Source of the DNA: Humidesulfovibrio sp.
GTDB lineage: Bacteria; Desulfobacterota; Desulfovibrionia; Desulfovibrionales; Desulfovibrionaceae
Assembly: GCF_030689645.1 (NCBI RefSeq)
Contig: NZ_JAUYFU010000048.1
Coordinates: 186,001 to 250,000, forward strand
Length of the DNA stretch: 64,000 nt
Direction: 5' to 3'
A program made the translations under genes and the position numbers. The notes beneath the pieces are model-generated. The model worked only from the letters and a program-made list of their open reading frames with translations. It did no database searches and was not told where the DNA came from. Positions 54,365 through 62,907 of this stretch are shown one piece after another; position 1 is the stretch's first letter; each line of letters starts with the position of its first letter.

Positions 54365-54406
54365 CTCCGTCGCCTGACCGAACCTCCAGCCAGCCAGGGG
54401 AACCTC

Positions 54407-55336
54407 ATGGACCAGAAGCAAGTATACGACGTGGTGATTCTGGGGTGCGGCCCCGCAGGCATACAGGCAGCAATTCACGCCTCTCGCAAGAAGACAAGCG
54501 TGCTCATGCTGGGACGCCTCAACAAGAGCAGCCTGTTCTGGGCGCACGTTGAGAATTTCCTCGGCATGTTCAAAACCAGCGGCGAGGATATGCTCACCAC
54601 CGGCCTGACTCAGGCCAAGAGCTTCGGTACAGAAGTTCTTGAGGAAGACGCCCTTCGCCTCACACCTGCGGGAAGACTCTTTGAAATCGAAACCGAGAGC
54701 GGAACGCTCCTGCTGGCTCGGACGCTGATCATAGCCACCGGCACAACGCGCAACAAGCTTGGCGTCCCAGGCGAAAAGGAATTCCTTGGACGCGGCGTGT
54801 CCTACTGTGTGGATTGTGATGGCGGCTTCTTCCGAGACGAGGACGTGGCCGTTGTCGGCGGACAGAGCGCCGCAGCGGGCGGTGCGCTCACCCTGCTCCA
54901 CCTCGCCAAGAGCGTGCATATTGTAGCGGAAACCCTTGATGTATCTCCCGTGCTCCAGGCCAAGCTAGCCACAAGCGGTGCCATCCTGCACGAAGGCGTC
55001 AAGATCAAGGCTATCCACGGCGAATCGCAGGTCACCGGCCTGGAGCTTTCCGATGGCACGAACCTGCCCGTGGCCGGAGTGTTCATCGAACTCGGGGCCA
55101 AGGGCGTGCTGGAGCTGGCCTCGTCCCTTGGACTCATGCTTGATGAATCCATGAAATATATTGAGACCGACAAGAAACAGGCCACCAACGTTCCAGGCGT
55201 ATACGCCGCGGGGGACATCTGCGGCGCGCCACTGCAAATGGCGAAGGCCGTGGGCGAGGGCTGCGTTGCGGGGACAAACGCCGCCACCTACGCCAAGAAC
55301 ATGAAGCTGGCCCAGGAAGGGCCTGGCGAAGAGTAA
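54407..55336 (+). CDS. Thioredoxin-reductase-like flavoprotein lacking the usual NADPH motifs
   Basis: This 309-residue FAD protein has GCGPAG at 13-18, ATGTTRNKLGVPGE, a redox CVDC at 134-137 (CATC in typical thioredoxin reductase), and GVYAAGDICG near the C-terminus, so the FAD domain and disulfide are intact. In the pyridine-nucleotide domain the expected GGGNTA is GGQSAA (151-156), and the HRRxxxR motif for NADPH is absent (VAETLDVS instead). Ferredoxin- or F420-linked relatives of thioredoxin reductase show such losses, so an electron donor other than NADPH is inferred. It is not next to a thioredoxin gene. Confidence 0.88.
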   Translation: MDQKQVYDVVILGCGPAGIQAAIHASRKKTSVLMLGRLNKSSLFWAHVENFLGMFKTSGEDMLTTGLTQAKSFGTEVLEEDALRLTPAGRLFEIETESGTLLLARTLIIATGTTRNKLGVPGEKEFLGRGVSYCVDCDGGFFRDEDVAVVGGQSAAAGGALTLLHLAKSVHIVAETLDVSPVLQAKLATSGAILHEGVKIKAIHGESQVTGLELSDGTNLPVAGVFIELGAKGVLELASSLGLMLDESMKYIETDKKQATNVPGVYAAGDICGAPLQMAKAVGEGCVAGTNAATYAKNMKLAQEGPGEE

Positions 55337-55391
55337 CCCGCAGGCGGCGCCACATCGCAAAGGGCTGGCGGCGAACAGGGAGGACGTGGGC

Positions 55392-56933
55392 CTACTTTCG
55401 CAGCAAAGCCACCACCTGGCTCATCTTCAGCTCGCCTGTCGCGGGTCCGACGCGCACGTAATAGTGCTCTTCTTCGCCGTTTGTGACGATGACCGGGGTT
55501 TCCGCCTTCTGGCACGTGATGGCCAGAACCACATTTTCCTCAATAGTCACAGCCTGGGCGGAGACAAACCGGGCATATTCAGCCCCGATGTGCTGGTTGA
55601 ACAAATTGACAAAATGCAGAAGCAGGCGGTCTTTGCTCGGGAAGCCGTCGGCCTCGGTGCCAAGCACCGCGCCCGTGTCCTCTACTCCCACCAGCAGCAC
55701 TCCTCCCTTGGAATTCAAGAAAGCGGCGATGGTCTTGAGACATGCCAGTTCAATGCGTTTGTCGGACTTGCCAGAGTAAAGATTTGTGCGCAACGTTGAC
55801 TTGAATTCAATGTCCTCGCGCTCGCCAGCGCGAAGAAACGCATAGACATCATCCGCTGAAAGTTGGCGATCCAATCCAATGGTGAGCAGTCCCGAGCGCA
55901 AGCGTTTCCTGAGAAGCGACACAAGCCATAAGCCGACCGCGCCAGCGGCGAGACAAACGGCGGCAAGCCCCCAAAGCAGATTTGCGCCGCTCCCAATGCC
56001 TGCCTGCGCCTTGCCGCGGGGCACAGCAAAGCCAATGAACGATGCACGGTCAATAAGGGTGAGCTTGTCAAAAACTCCGCGCCACCGCTCGCCCTTCCAA
56101 CTGAACTCGACGACCTCAAGATAGCTGTTCCCGGACCTGGCGAAAGCCTCGGCCATTGCCCCGGCGGCGGCGTCCAACACGCCATCTCGCGCCGGATGAA
56201 AACCCTGCTGGTCCAGCGACCCCACGACCTTGTCGCCATATCCGAAAATGGTGACTCCCGCCTCCCTGCCAGCCAATGCGGTAAACGGAGAATCCAAGCT
56301 TGAAAGCTCTATGCCAAAAGAGACAACCAAAGGTCGCCCATTGTCATCAGGCAGCCGCAAGCTGGCGAACACCTGCCCAGGCTCCGCCCCTGCCGGCGTG
56401 CTGGACCAGACAAGGTCTCCCCCGCTTCTCCCCCTTACGTCGAAGCCCTGGGGCGCCAAGAGCCCTTCATCGGTGGCAGGGCTCAGCACAGGGCCCGCAC
56501 TCAAGGGCTGCACCATGCCTACAGCAAACGCGGCGCGGCTAGGCGGCAGAGACTCCACGCGATCCTGGCTCTTTCGTAAATAGAGCAATACATCGGAGCC
56601 ACGTGTGACGACAGCGGAGTCGATGAACCGGAGCCGCCCGACAATGGGCCTGAAAAGCCGCTCCAGCGAGACTCGCGTCAGAGGTTGCACAGAAGGATTC
56701 ACGCCATGACGCGAAAGGAAAACGGCCTCGGCCATCGAGCTGGACACCAGGGCCAGCCGCGCCTCCATCGCCTGCAGGGTCAGCAGCAAGCCGTTGCGTT
56801 CAGCGCGTGAACCCAACTCTCGAGCCATCGCCCCAAAAAGGAGCGCGAGCAGCAGCGCCACTAGGGCGACCCCCCACTGCAAAAGGCGGAACCGACCCTT
56901 GGCCATGAGCAGCAGAGGGGGAGACAACCTCAT
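55392..56933 (-). CDS. Membrane-anchored periplasmic sensor with cytoplasmic AlbA_2 (Schlafen-type) domain
   Basis: This 513-residue protein has TM1 (about 17-36), a periplasmic region of about 280 residues, TM2 (319-341), then a cytoplasmic AlbA_2 domain (about 371-500) with EREDIEFKSTL at 371-381 and NSKGGVLLVGVEDTG at 407-421. The layout is that of a sensor histidine kinase or cyclase with an AlbA_2 output in place of the kinase. AlbA_2 domains bind nucleic acid or nucleotides. Its start overlaps the MltF-like stop by 4 bases (ATGA), so the two are co-translated. The output is unknown. Confidence 0.85.
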   Translation of the reverse strand: MRLSPPLLLMAKGRFRLLQWGVALVALLLALLFGAMARELGSRAERNGLLLTLQAMEARLALVSSSMAEAVFLSRHGVNPSVQPLTRVSLERLFRPIVGRLRFIDSAVVTRGSDVLLYLRKSQDRVESLPPSRAAFAVGMVQPLSAGPVLSPATDEGLLAPQGFDVRGRSGGDLVWSSTPAGAEPGQVFASLRLPDDNGRPLVVSFGIELSSLDSPFTALAGREAGVTIFGYGDKVVGSLDQQGFHPARDGVLDAAAGAMAEAFARSGNSYLEVVEFSWKGERWRGVFDKLTLIDRASFIGFAVPRGKAQAGIGSGANLLWGLAAVCLAAGAVGLWLVSLLRKRLRSGLLTIGLDRQLSADDVYAFLRAGEREDIEFKSTLRTNLYSGKSDKRIELACLKTIAAFLNSKGGVLLVGVEDTGAVLGTEADGFPSKDRLLLHFVNLFNQHIGAEYARFVSAQAVTIEENVVLAITCQKAETPVIVTNGEEEHYYVRVGPATGELKMSQVVALLRK

Positions 56934-58459
56934 TTTTTAGCCTTCAACTCAGCACGGCCATTGCCTGAAATTCCCCGCGCCTTGTGGCTCTTGCGTTCCA
57001 GCTCACGCTGGGCGGTCAGCTTGTACGCCACATAATACTTATAGATGTTCGACACGTAGCGGACCGTTTCGATTCCGGTAACCTTGCCGGCAGCGATCTC
57101 GACATTGCCGAACCACCTGTTGTTGTCCAGGCCCATCTCGTCTGCGGTGCGGCGCATGCGGGCCATATTTCCAGGCCCGGCGTTGTAGGCGGCAAAGGCG
57201 AAAAGCATGCGATCAAGCGGCTCAACGTTCGCATCGTCAAAATAGGTGTTAATAAGATGCCTGTGATACTTCACCCCAGCATGGATGTTCGTCTCCAACT
57301 CGTGAACACGTGGCAGGTTGATGGGCGAGCCCGCTGCCGTGCTGGGCATGATCTGCATAACGCCAACGGCCCCGCGTGAGCTTCGTGCTGCCTGGTTAAG
57401 CCTCGACTCCTGGTAGGCCTGCGCGGCGATAAGCAGATAATCCAGCGAGTAGGTTTCTGCGTACTTCCTGAAGTGCTTCACGGACTTGTTGAAGCGCTTC
57501 AACTCTTGACTGGTGGTCGGATTGCGCAGATAGCCTGCCTTGCCAAAATATTTGCCCACAAGATGACCTACGGACCCTAACGCCTTGTACTCTGTAAGAA
57601 AGTCATTCAGAACCTTGCTCAACTGCGGACTGTTCGAACGCACGGCCCAGGCGACGCTTCTATCTGCAGCCAGGACAAGGTCTTCACGGACCTTGAGGTT
57701 CGGAATGACCTGCGCCCAGAGCTTGGCGCGATAATCGTCCACAACGGTGTAATCCACCACACCGGCCCCAATCAGTTCCAGGATGTCCTCAGACTCAAGA
57801 TGCTCGTCTGCTTCTTCAATAATCACTGGCTTTCGCCCAGCAGCAGCCAGGCGCTTGCTCAAGCCCAACAGGCTCTCATAGTAGCTGCTTGAACGGCGCA
57901 CATACACGCGCTTGCCGGACAGGTCATCCAGTGACTTCAAGTGTGGCGATTGATTGCCCTGAACCACGACCTCCTTCACTGTGGATGAGATAGGATTAGA
58001 GAAGTCCACCACTGCGTCGCGCGCCTCAGTGACGGTGAGGCTTGCCGCAGCAATGTCCCCCCGACCGCTTATCAGGGCAGGCAGCAGTTCGTCGCGGCGA
58101 ACCGGGATAAACACAATGCTCACGGGATACTTTCCGGTATTAAGGCGCTTATTGAGCCAAAGCTCAAAGTCCTGGAACACCATTGCCGTTACGCCGCTTG
58201 GCGCCGCGCCGTCCATGAAGAAATTTGTGCGGCTGTATGTCACAAGAACACGCAACATGCGCTTGGGCGTCAACGTGTCCAAGTCACCGACCCAGCGACT
58301 GTCCAGCATGCCTTTCACGGGGCTTTCAATTCCTGCCGAAGTCGTGGAGTCCGACGAATTCTGCGAGAAGGCCAAGCCAGGGACAAGAGCCGTGAGCAGC
58401 AGCGCCATCAGAGTGGAGAGAACCACCTTGCGGCATGGGGCATTACATTTTCGCGGCAT
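56930..58459 (-). CDS. MltF-like lytic transglycosylase with solute-binding domain
   Basis: This 509-residue exported protein has a signal peptide (about 1-32), a periplasmic amino-acid-binding-type domain (about 65-320, LRVLVTYSRTNFFM, GDIAAASLTVTEARDAVVDFS) and a C-terminal SLT domain (about 340-480) with catalytic Glu in AYQESRLNQAARS, then VGVMQIMPSTA and AAYNAGPGN. MltF cuts glycan strands; the solute-binding part regulates it in MltF of enterobacteria and Pseudomonas. AGGAGG precedes the ATG. The AlbA_2 sensor gene follows with a 4-base overlap. Confidence 0.93.
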   Translation of the reverse strand: MPRKCNAPCRKVVLSTLMALLLTALVPGLAFSQNSSDSTTSAGIESPVKGMLDSRWVGDLDTLTPKRMLRVLVTYSRTNFFMDGAAPSGVTAMVFQDFELWLNKRLNTGKYPVSIVFIPVRRDELLPALISGRGDIAAASLTVTEARDAVVDFSNPISSTVKEVVVQGNQSPHLKSLDDLSGKRVYVRRSSSYYESLLGLSKRLAAAGRKPVIIEEADEHLESEDILELIGAGVVDYTVVDDYRAKLWAQVIPNLKVREDLVLAADRSVAWAVRSNSPQLSKVLNDFLTEYKALGSVGHLVGKYFGKAGYLRNPTTSQELKRFNKSVKHFRKYAETYSLDYLLIAAQAYQESRLNQAARSSRGAVGVMQIMPSTAAGSPINLPRVHELETNIHAGVKYHRHLINTYFDDANVEPLDRMLFAFAAYNAGPGNMARMRRTADEMGLDNNRWFGNVEIAAGKVTGIETVRYVSNIYKYYVAYKLTAQRELERKSHKARGISGNGRAELKAKK

Positions 58460-58536
58460 GAATCCTCCTGGTACAGGCCCATCTCAAATGCTGGCTGAAC
58501 TGCTCAGAGAAGATGAACACATTAAGATTAAAGCAT

Positions 58537-58577
58537 CCACCGGCCGCTAACGGTGGTCCGAAAGCGACCGGTGGTCG
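58537..58577. repeat. Tandem inverted repeats upstream of the MltF-like gene
   Basis: ccaccg/cggtgg (58537-58556, 8-base loop) and cgacc/ggtcg (58565-58577) lie side by side in the 201-base gap between the DUF3313 gene stop and the MltF-like start. They may act as a weak terminator of the first or as an operator for the second. Confidence 0.35.
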
Positions 58578-58660
58578 TAATTTTGTCGTGTCTACTGGCG
58601 CAGTGCTATACTGTGCGCTACGTTACCATCACATACCCCACGAACAGAGTTGGGGCAACT

Positions 58661-59353
58661 TTACTTGGCCTTGGCGCCCCAAGCGTCAAGAATGGCCTTC
58701 TCCCTCTGCAAGGCCCACTGTTCCATGGCCTGCTTGGTAACGCCCTGACTCTCGTAGCCCGCAGAGTCGTACTTATCACCAGCCTTTTTGCCCGCAAACA
58801 AGGCAAGCGGCTCATTGGTGACGGCATCAACAAAACGCACCTCAACAGAGCACTGGCCGACAGCAGTGTGCTTCCCGGTAACCGCCTTCTTGCCATACGA
58901 CAAGAGGATGCCAACAGGTACGATTGAGGTGATGGCGTTGCCAACAGGGTAGCTCGGCGTCACATCGGTGATGGCCGCCTGAACGCGGATCGTCTTGGGG
59001 CCAGGCGTTTCCGTGAGGGGGAACTCGATGTCCTTCAAGGCCTTCACAAGAACATCACGAAAATACTTTTGGATCACCACGAGGTCTTCCTTCTCTACGC
59101 CAGTGCGCTCATTCATCGACTGCACAGTGGGCCACAAGACAACATCGTCCACTAATATCTTGTTGTATTTTTTCGGATCAAACTTTGGATTGCGCCACTT
59201 CATTATGTTGCCGTCTTTATCCCTAGCCTTGAGCAGAGAATAGTCTTTACCCAGGAAGTGCTCTACCTTTGTTTCTGCGGCCTGCGCAGATCCAAAACCA
59301 AGCAGCACAGCCAGCATGACCAAAGTAGAAAATAATGTTGTGCCCATTTTCAT
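58661..59353 (-). CDS. DUF3313-family exported protein
   Basis: This 230-residue protein has a signal peptide (about 1-26, ending AQAAETK) and a DUF3313-like body: FDPKKYNKILVDDVVLWPT, then LVKALKDIEFPL, then VEVRFVDAVTNEPLALFAG. DUF3313 proteins are usually lipoproteins, but no lipobox cysteine follows this signal, so it is probably soluble in the periplasm. AAGGAG seven bases before the first ATG fixes the start. The function is unknown. It is preceded by a long A/T-rich gap and may have its own promoter. Confidence 0.82.
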   Translation of the reverse strand: MKMGTTLFSTLVMLAVLLGFGSAQAAETKVEHFLGKDYSLLKARDKDGNIMKWRNPKFDPKKYNKILVDDVVLWPTVQSMNERTGVEKEDLVVIQKYFRDVLVKALKDIEFPLTETPGPKTIRVQAAITDVTPSYPVGNAITSIVPVGILLSYGKKAVTGKHTAVGQCSVEVRFVDAVTNEPLALFAGKKAGDKYDSAGYESQGVTKQAMEQWALQREKAILDAWGAKAK

Positions 59354-59741
59354 TTTAGTCTCCTTTCGGTTGTATTGACCATGACATACTCGATCCTACA
59401 GACCAGCCCAAAAACTTAACAAGAGTATGCAGCAGCAACTCAACACTAAACAATAACAGGTTAATAAAATCAAGCAAGACACATAAATCACAGGCATATA
59501 AACCAACAAGAACAAAATATACTGATCTTATCAACACAGCAAATAAACTAACTGTTTTCACGTGGCATCACGGAAACAACAGCATTTTATCTTTGCAAGA
59601 TCAGGCAATGAGCAAAAGACGCATGCATCACCACCAAAAACGTCGCCAGGACCAGGCACCTAAAAAAGACCATGGTGAATATTAGCATCCTCATAAAACA
59701 AAGCAACAGCATTCTTGAGGTCTCGGCGACATGACCACCAA
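59354..59741. other. A/T-rich non-coding gap
   Basis: About 390 bases between the DUF3313 start and the hydrogenase terminator are visibly poorer in G+C than the rest, roughly 40% by eye. The plus strand is rich in A and C with few G. A 68-codon minus-strand frame at 59355-59561 has no credible ribosome-binding site or family. It is most likely the upstream control region of the DUF3313 gene. No phage, integrase or repeat sequence was seen. Confidence 0.55.
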
Positions 59742-59789
59742 AAACGTGGCGACCGGTTCGAACTACTGCTCGAACCGGTCACCACGTTT
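59742..59789 (-). terminator. Strong terminator of the hydrogenase operon
   Basis: A near-perfect stem: aaacgtgg/ccacgttt outside and gaccggttcga/tcgaaccggtc inside, with one mismatch between the two segments and an 8-base loop. On the minus strand it ends in TTTTT. It lies 49 bases after the hydA stop. Confidence 0.92.
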
Positions 59790-59807
59790 GCCAGAGGGCT
59801 AGAGGGG

Positions 59808-59832
59808 GGCATTCCTCCGGGGGAGGAATGCC
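59808..59832 (-). terminator. Second hairpin just after hydA
   Basis: ggcattcctcc/ggaggaatgcc, an 11-base perfect stem with a 3-base loop, lies 5 bases after the hydA stop. It lacks a T-run and probably protects the mRNA 3' end ahead of the true terminator. Confidence 0.7.
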
Positions 59833-59837
59833 ATCCA

Positions 59838-61262
59838 TTACTTCCTATTGAACCGCACCAGACTCCGAGCTCCGTCGTCCAGACCGCGCGCATCGATGCA
59901 GTGCGTGGAGCAGCTGATGCAGGGGTCATACGCACGCACCAGCATGGACAGCTTCAGCTCCAGCTCCTTCTCGGACAGGCCAGAAAGCTGTGGCACAAGC
60001 GCGTCCAAATCCCGCTGGATGTTGGCATGGTTCTGATTGGTGGGGATGACGCAATCGGCTTGAAAGATGCGGCCATTATCGTCGTATTCGTAGAAATGAA
60101 ACAGGATGCCGCGCGGCACTTCCACCGCGCCCGCGCCGCGCCCGGCAGAGATGCTTGGCCGGGCCGGAGCCTCTTCGCGGATGCCGCGGATGAGCAGCTC
60201 GTCAACCTGGGTGATGGCCTCCTCCACAGTATGCACGCACTCAACCAGCTGGGCGATGGTGATCAGGAAGGGATTGGTCTCGCCCTTCTTGAGGCCAAGC
60301 TTCTTGGCTGCAGCCTTGGCGCGCGGCATGAGGAAGTCGGCGTTGAGGTTGAAGCGCGCCAGGGCGCCCACCATGTATGACTCGCCTTGATTCTTGGTCC
60401 ACTTGGCGGTGGAGGTGGGGATGATGTATTCACGGGTGACGTTGCGGTACTGCCGCACCGGCCTGCGTTCGTCGCGGCTGGAGCCGATCTCGCCCCAGTA
60501 CATGGCGTATTCCGATGGGGAGACAAGAGCCACGTACTCGGTTTCGCGCTCGAACTTGGGGAACTTGTCCATGAGCCCGGCGAAGAAGTCCACAGCGAAG
60601 TCAAGATTGGGCAAAGTATCCACAAGCATGCCACGCAGGGTGACCAGGTCCTCGGTGGAGGGGAACATGGTGAAGCCGCCCGGAGTCATGCGCTGGGGAT
60701 GCGTGGTGCGGCCGCAGATGAGGCGGCTAAACTCGTTCGAGACACGTCGCGCGCCGATGAACTTGAGCACGGCTTCTTTATGTGTCTGAGCCAGGGGCAG
60801 GATGGAGTCCACGCCCATGAGGTCCGGCAGCACCAGATAGGCGATGTGCAGCAGATGACTTTGCAGGTTCTCGGCATGCAGGGCCAGGCGGCGCAAAAGG
60901 TGCGTCTGCTCGCTCACGTTGATGTTGAGCGCGTCCTCGGTGGCCTGCAGGCTGGCAAGCTGGTGGCCGATGGCGCAGATGCCGCAGATGCGCGACACGA
61001 TGTGGTGCACGTCGGTGTAGTCGCGCCCCACAAGCATGGCCTCGAAAAAGCGCGGAGCCTCGGGAACCTCCCAGCGACAGGTGGAAACGGTGCCGTCGGC
61101 CTCCACGTCCACCACTATATTGCCGTGGCCCTCCACGCGTGTGAGGTAATGGACGCGGACCTTCTTGGGTCCTGGCACGTTCTCGGGCACGGACACGGGC
61201 GTAGCCGGAGACTTGGCCTTCTTCGGCTTTGCTGTGGCGGTCTTTGCAGGTGTCTTGGCCAT
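59838..61262 (-). CDS. hydA: Group 3 [NiFe] hydrogenase large (alpha) subunit
   Basis: This 474-residue catalytic subunit has the nickel ligands RICGIC at 91-96 (Cys93, Cys96) and DPCISCSTH at 446-454 (Cys448, Cys451). The 20 residues beyond that are the expected C-terminal peptide removed by a maturation protease; no such protease gene is in the window. The first 30 residues are Ala/Lys/Pro-rich, an unusual basic extension. Together with the beta, gamma and delta subunits encoded upstream in order, it forms a soluble NAD(P)-linked hydrogenase of the sulfhydrogenase type. It is the last gene of the operon. Confidence 0.95.
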   Translation of the reverse strand: MAKTPAKTATAKPKKAKSPATPVSVPENVPGPKKVRVHYLTRVEGHGNIVVDVEADGTVSTCRWEVPEAPRFFEAMLVGRDYTDVHHIVSRICGICAIGHQLASLQATEDALNINVSEQTHLLRRLALHAENLQSHLLHIAYLVLPDLMGVDSILPLAQTHKEAVLKFIGARRVSNEFSRLICGRTTHPQRMTPGGFTMFPSTEDLVTLRGMLVDTLPNLDFAVDFFAGLMDKFPKFERETEYVALVSPSEYAMYWGEIGSSRDERRPVRQYRNVTREYIIPTSTAKWTKNQGESYMVGALARFNLNADFLMPRAKAAAKKLGLKKGETNPFLITIAQLVECVHTVEEAITQVDELLIRGIREEAPARPSISAGRGAGAVEVPRGILFHFYEYDDNGRIFQADCVIPTNQNHANIQRDLDALVPQLSGLSEKELELKLSMLVRAYDPCISCSTHCIDARGLDDGARSLVRFNRK

Positions 61263-61311
61263 GGTCTATCCTCTCCTCGTCCCGTTGCCGGGCCGGTGGC
61301 TGACGTCGATG

Positions 61312-62052
61312 CTACAGGGCCGCGCCCGTGTCGCCCAGGAAAAAACGCAGAAGATCCTGAATGGCCTTGCGGCTGGTGCCGGGCCGGTCCATGACGATGC
61401 GCGCTGCGTCGAGATTGGCGCCGGGAACAAGGCCGCGGCAGCCCCAGCAGTGGGCGCCCTGGCTCACGCAGGCCGCCTTGCAGCCCGCTCGGGTGATGAT
61501 ACCCAGGCACATGCGGCCCATCTCGTAACGGCAAACGTTGCCCGCCTGCTTGCACTCCACGCACACCGGGAAGTCCGGTATCCAGGGCGTGCGGCCCAGG
61601 AGCAGCTCCTTGGTGATGCGAGCGAACTCAGCGGGGTCGATGGGACAGCCGGGAATCTCGGCGTCCACAGTGACCACGCTTTTGAGCGGGCGGGCGGCGT
61701 ATGTGCTGAACCAGCGGGCGCTGTTGCCGTAGACTTCCTCCCGGTACACGTTCTCGGCCAGGAAGTTCTTGAGGCAGTTGATGCCGCCAATGGCCGCGCA
61801 GGCGCCCAGGGCCACAAGCACCTTGGCGTTTTTGCGGATCTCCTTCAGGCGTATCTCGTCCTCCGGCCTGGTGATGGAGCCTTCGATGAAGGCCACGTCG
61901 TAGTCGTCGGAGTGGCCGGTGGCCACCTCGCGGAAGCTCACCACCTCAACGTGCCCCAGGATATCGAGCAGGCGCTCCTCCAGGTTGGCTATCTGAAGCT
62001 GGTCGCCCTCGCATCCGGCGAAGTCGAAGAAGGCTATTCTTGGTTTTGCCAT
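61312..62052 (-). CDS. hydD: Group 3 [NiFe] hydrogenase small (delta) subunit
   Basis: This 246-residue Fe-S subunit has AGCEGDQ near residue 13 and further Cys in LGACAAIGG, IPGCPIDPAEF and FPVCVECKQAGNVC, ligands of the proximal and medial clusters. There is no twin-arginine signal, which places the enzyme in the cytoplasm. It passes electrons from the nickel site to the beta and gamma subunits. It precedes hydA by 49 bases and follows hydG by 21. Confidence 0.93.
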   Translation of the reverse strand: MAKPRIAFFDFAGCEGDQLQIANLEERLLDILGHVEVVSFREVATGHSDDYDVAFIEGSITRPEDEIRLKEIRKNAKVLVALGACAAIGGINCLKNFLAENVYREEVYGNSARWFSTYAARPLKSVVTVDAEIPGCPIDPAEFARITKELLLGRTPWIPDFPVCVECKQAGNVCRYEMGRMCLGIITRAGCKAACVSQGAHCWGCRGLVPGANLDAARIVMDRPGTSRKAIQDLLRFFLGDTGAAL

Positions 62053-62073
62053 GACTGTCCCCTCCGGCCGCGG

Positions 62074-62907
62074 CTAGATGGCTTCCTGGTAGGCCTCGAT
62101 GTCCGTGTAGCAGAACACGGGGCCGTCGATGCAGGTGTTGAGCTCGTTGATCTGGCAGTGGCCGCACTTGCCCAGGCCGCACTTCATCTTTCGCTCAAGG
62201 GAGACGAAGATCTGGTCCGAGGCGATGCCCTTTTTGCGGCATTCGGCTATGACGAAGCGGTACATGATCGGGGGACCGACCATGGCCACAAATGTGTTGC
62301 CAGGATCAAGCTCGGCCTTAGGCAGAAGCGTCGTTATGACACCCACATTGCCCTTCCAGGTGTCGTCCGGCATGTCTACCGTCTCCAGCACCTCAATGTC
62401 GCCGCTTTTGGCGAGGTCGGCGATCTCGTCGACGAAAATGCGCTCCTTGGGCTCGCGCGTACCCACCATGAGCACCATGCGGCCAAACTCGTCGCGGTGG
62501 CGCAACTGATAAAAAAGGAGCGAGCGCAAAGGGATGTACCCCAGGCCGCCAGCCACGATGAGCACGTCCTTGCCCACGAACTTCATAACCGGAAACGAGC
62601 TGCCGTAAGGGCCGCGCAGACCCACCTTAGCGCCAGGCTCAAGGGCGTGCAGGGCGCCTGTCACAGCGCCGATGCGCCGCACGGCGATCTCGAAGGTGTT
62701 GTGCGTGCGCCGCGGAGGCGAGCTGATGGAGAACGGTGCCTCGCCGATGCCGTAAACGGACAGGTTCACGAACTGGCCTGGCTTGTGCGCCAGCGGCTTG
62801 CCGTTGTCCTGCTCGAAGGTGAAGCGGGTGACGAAGTCGGATAGCTGGGTTTTCTCCACCAGCGTAACCGGACGCGGCACATACGGCGAGAAGAGTTTAG
62901 TGTTCAT
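62074..62907 (-). CDS. hydG: Hydrogenase gamma subunit (FAD/NAD(P)-binding, 2Fe-2S)
   Basis: This 277-residue ferredoxin-NADP reductase-type protein shows the FAD-contacting APFSISSPP, the nucleotide-binding GGLGYIPLRSL, and a C-terminal 2Fe-2S motif CGLGKCGHCQ plus a fourth Cys. It links the hydrogenase to NAD(P). GGAGGAG before the ATG at 62907 fixes the start; the long upstream frame is a shadow of hydB. It overlaps hydB by 11 bases. Confidence 0.94.
   Translation of the reverse strand: MNTKLFSPYVPRPVTLVEKTQLSDFVTRFTFEQDNGKPLAHKPGQFVNLSVYGIGEAPFSISSPPRRTHNTFEIAVRRIGAVTGALHALEPGAKVGLRGPYGSSFPVMKFVGKDVLIVAGGLGYIPLRSLLFYQLRHRDEFGRMVLMVGTREPKERIFVDEIADLAKSGDIEVLETVDMPDDTWKGNVGVITTLLPKAELDPGNTFVAMVGPPIMYRFVIAECRKKGIASDQIFVSLERKMKCGLGKCGHCQINELNTCIDGPVFCYTDIEAYQEAI

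Noticed and set aside
59355-59561. 68-codon minus-strand hydrophobic frame in the A/T-rich gap
   Set aside because: No good ribosome-binding site, no family resemblance, and it would end almost at the start of the DUF3313 gene; A/T-rich DNA often gives hydrophobic frames.
61165-62844. 559-codon plus-strand frame opposite the hydrogenase genes
   Set aside because: Covers hydA, hydD and hydG on the other strand; Ala/His/Val-rich with no domain.
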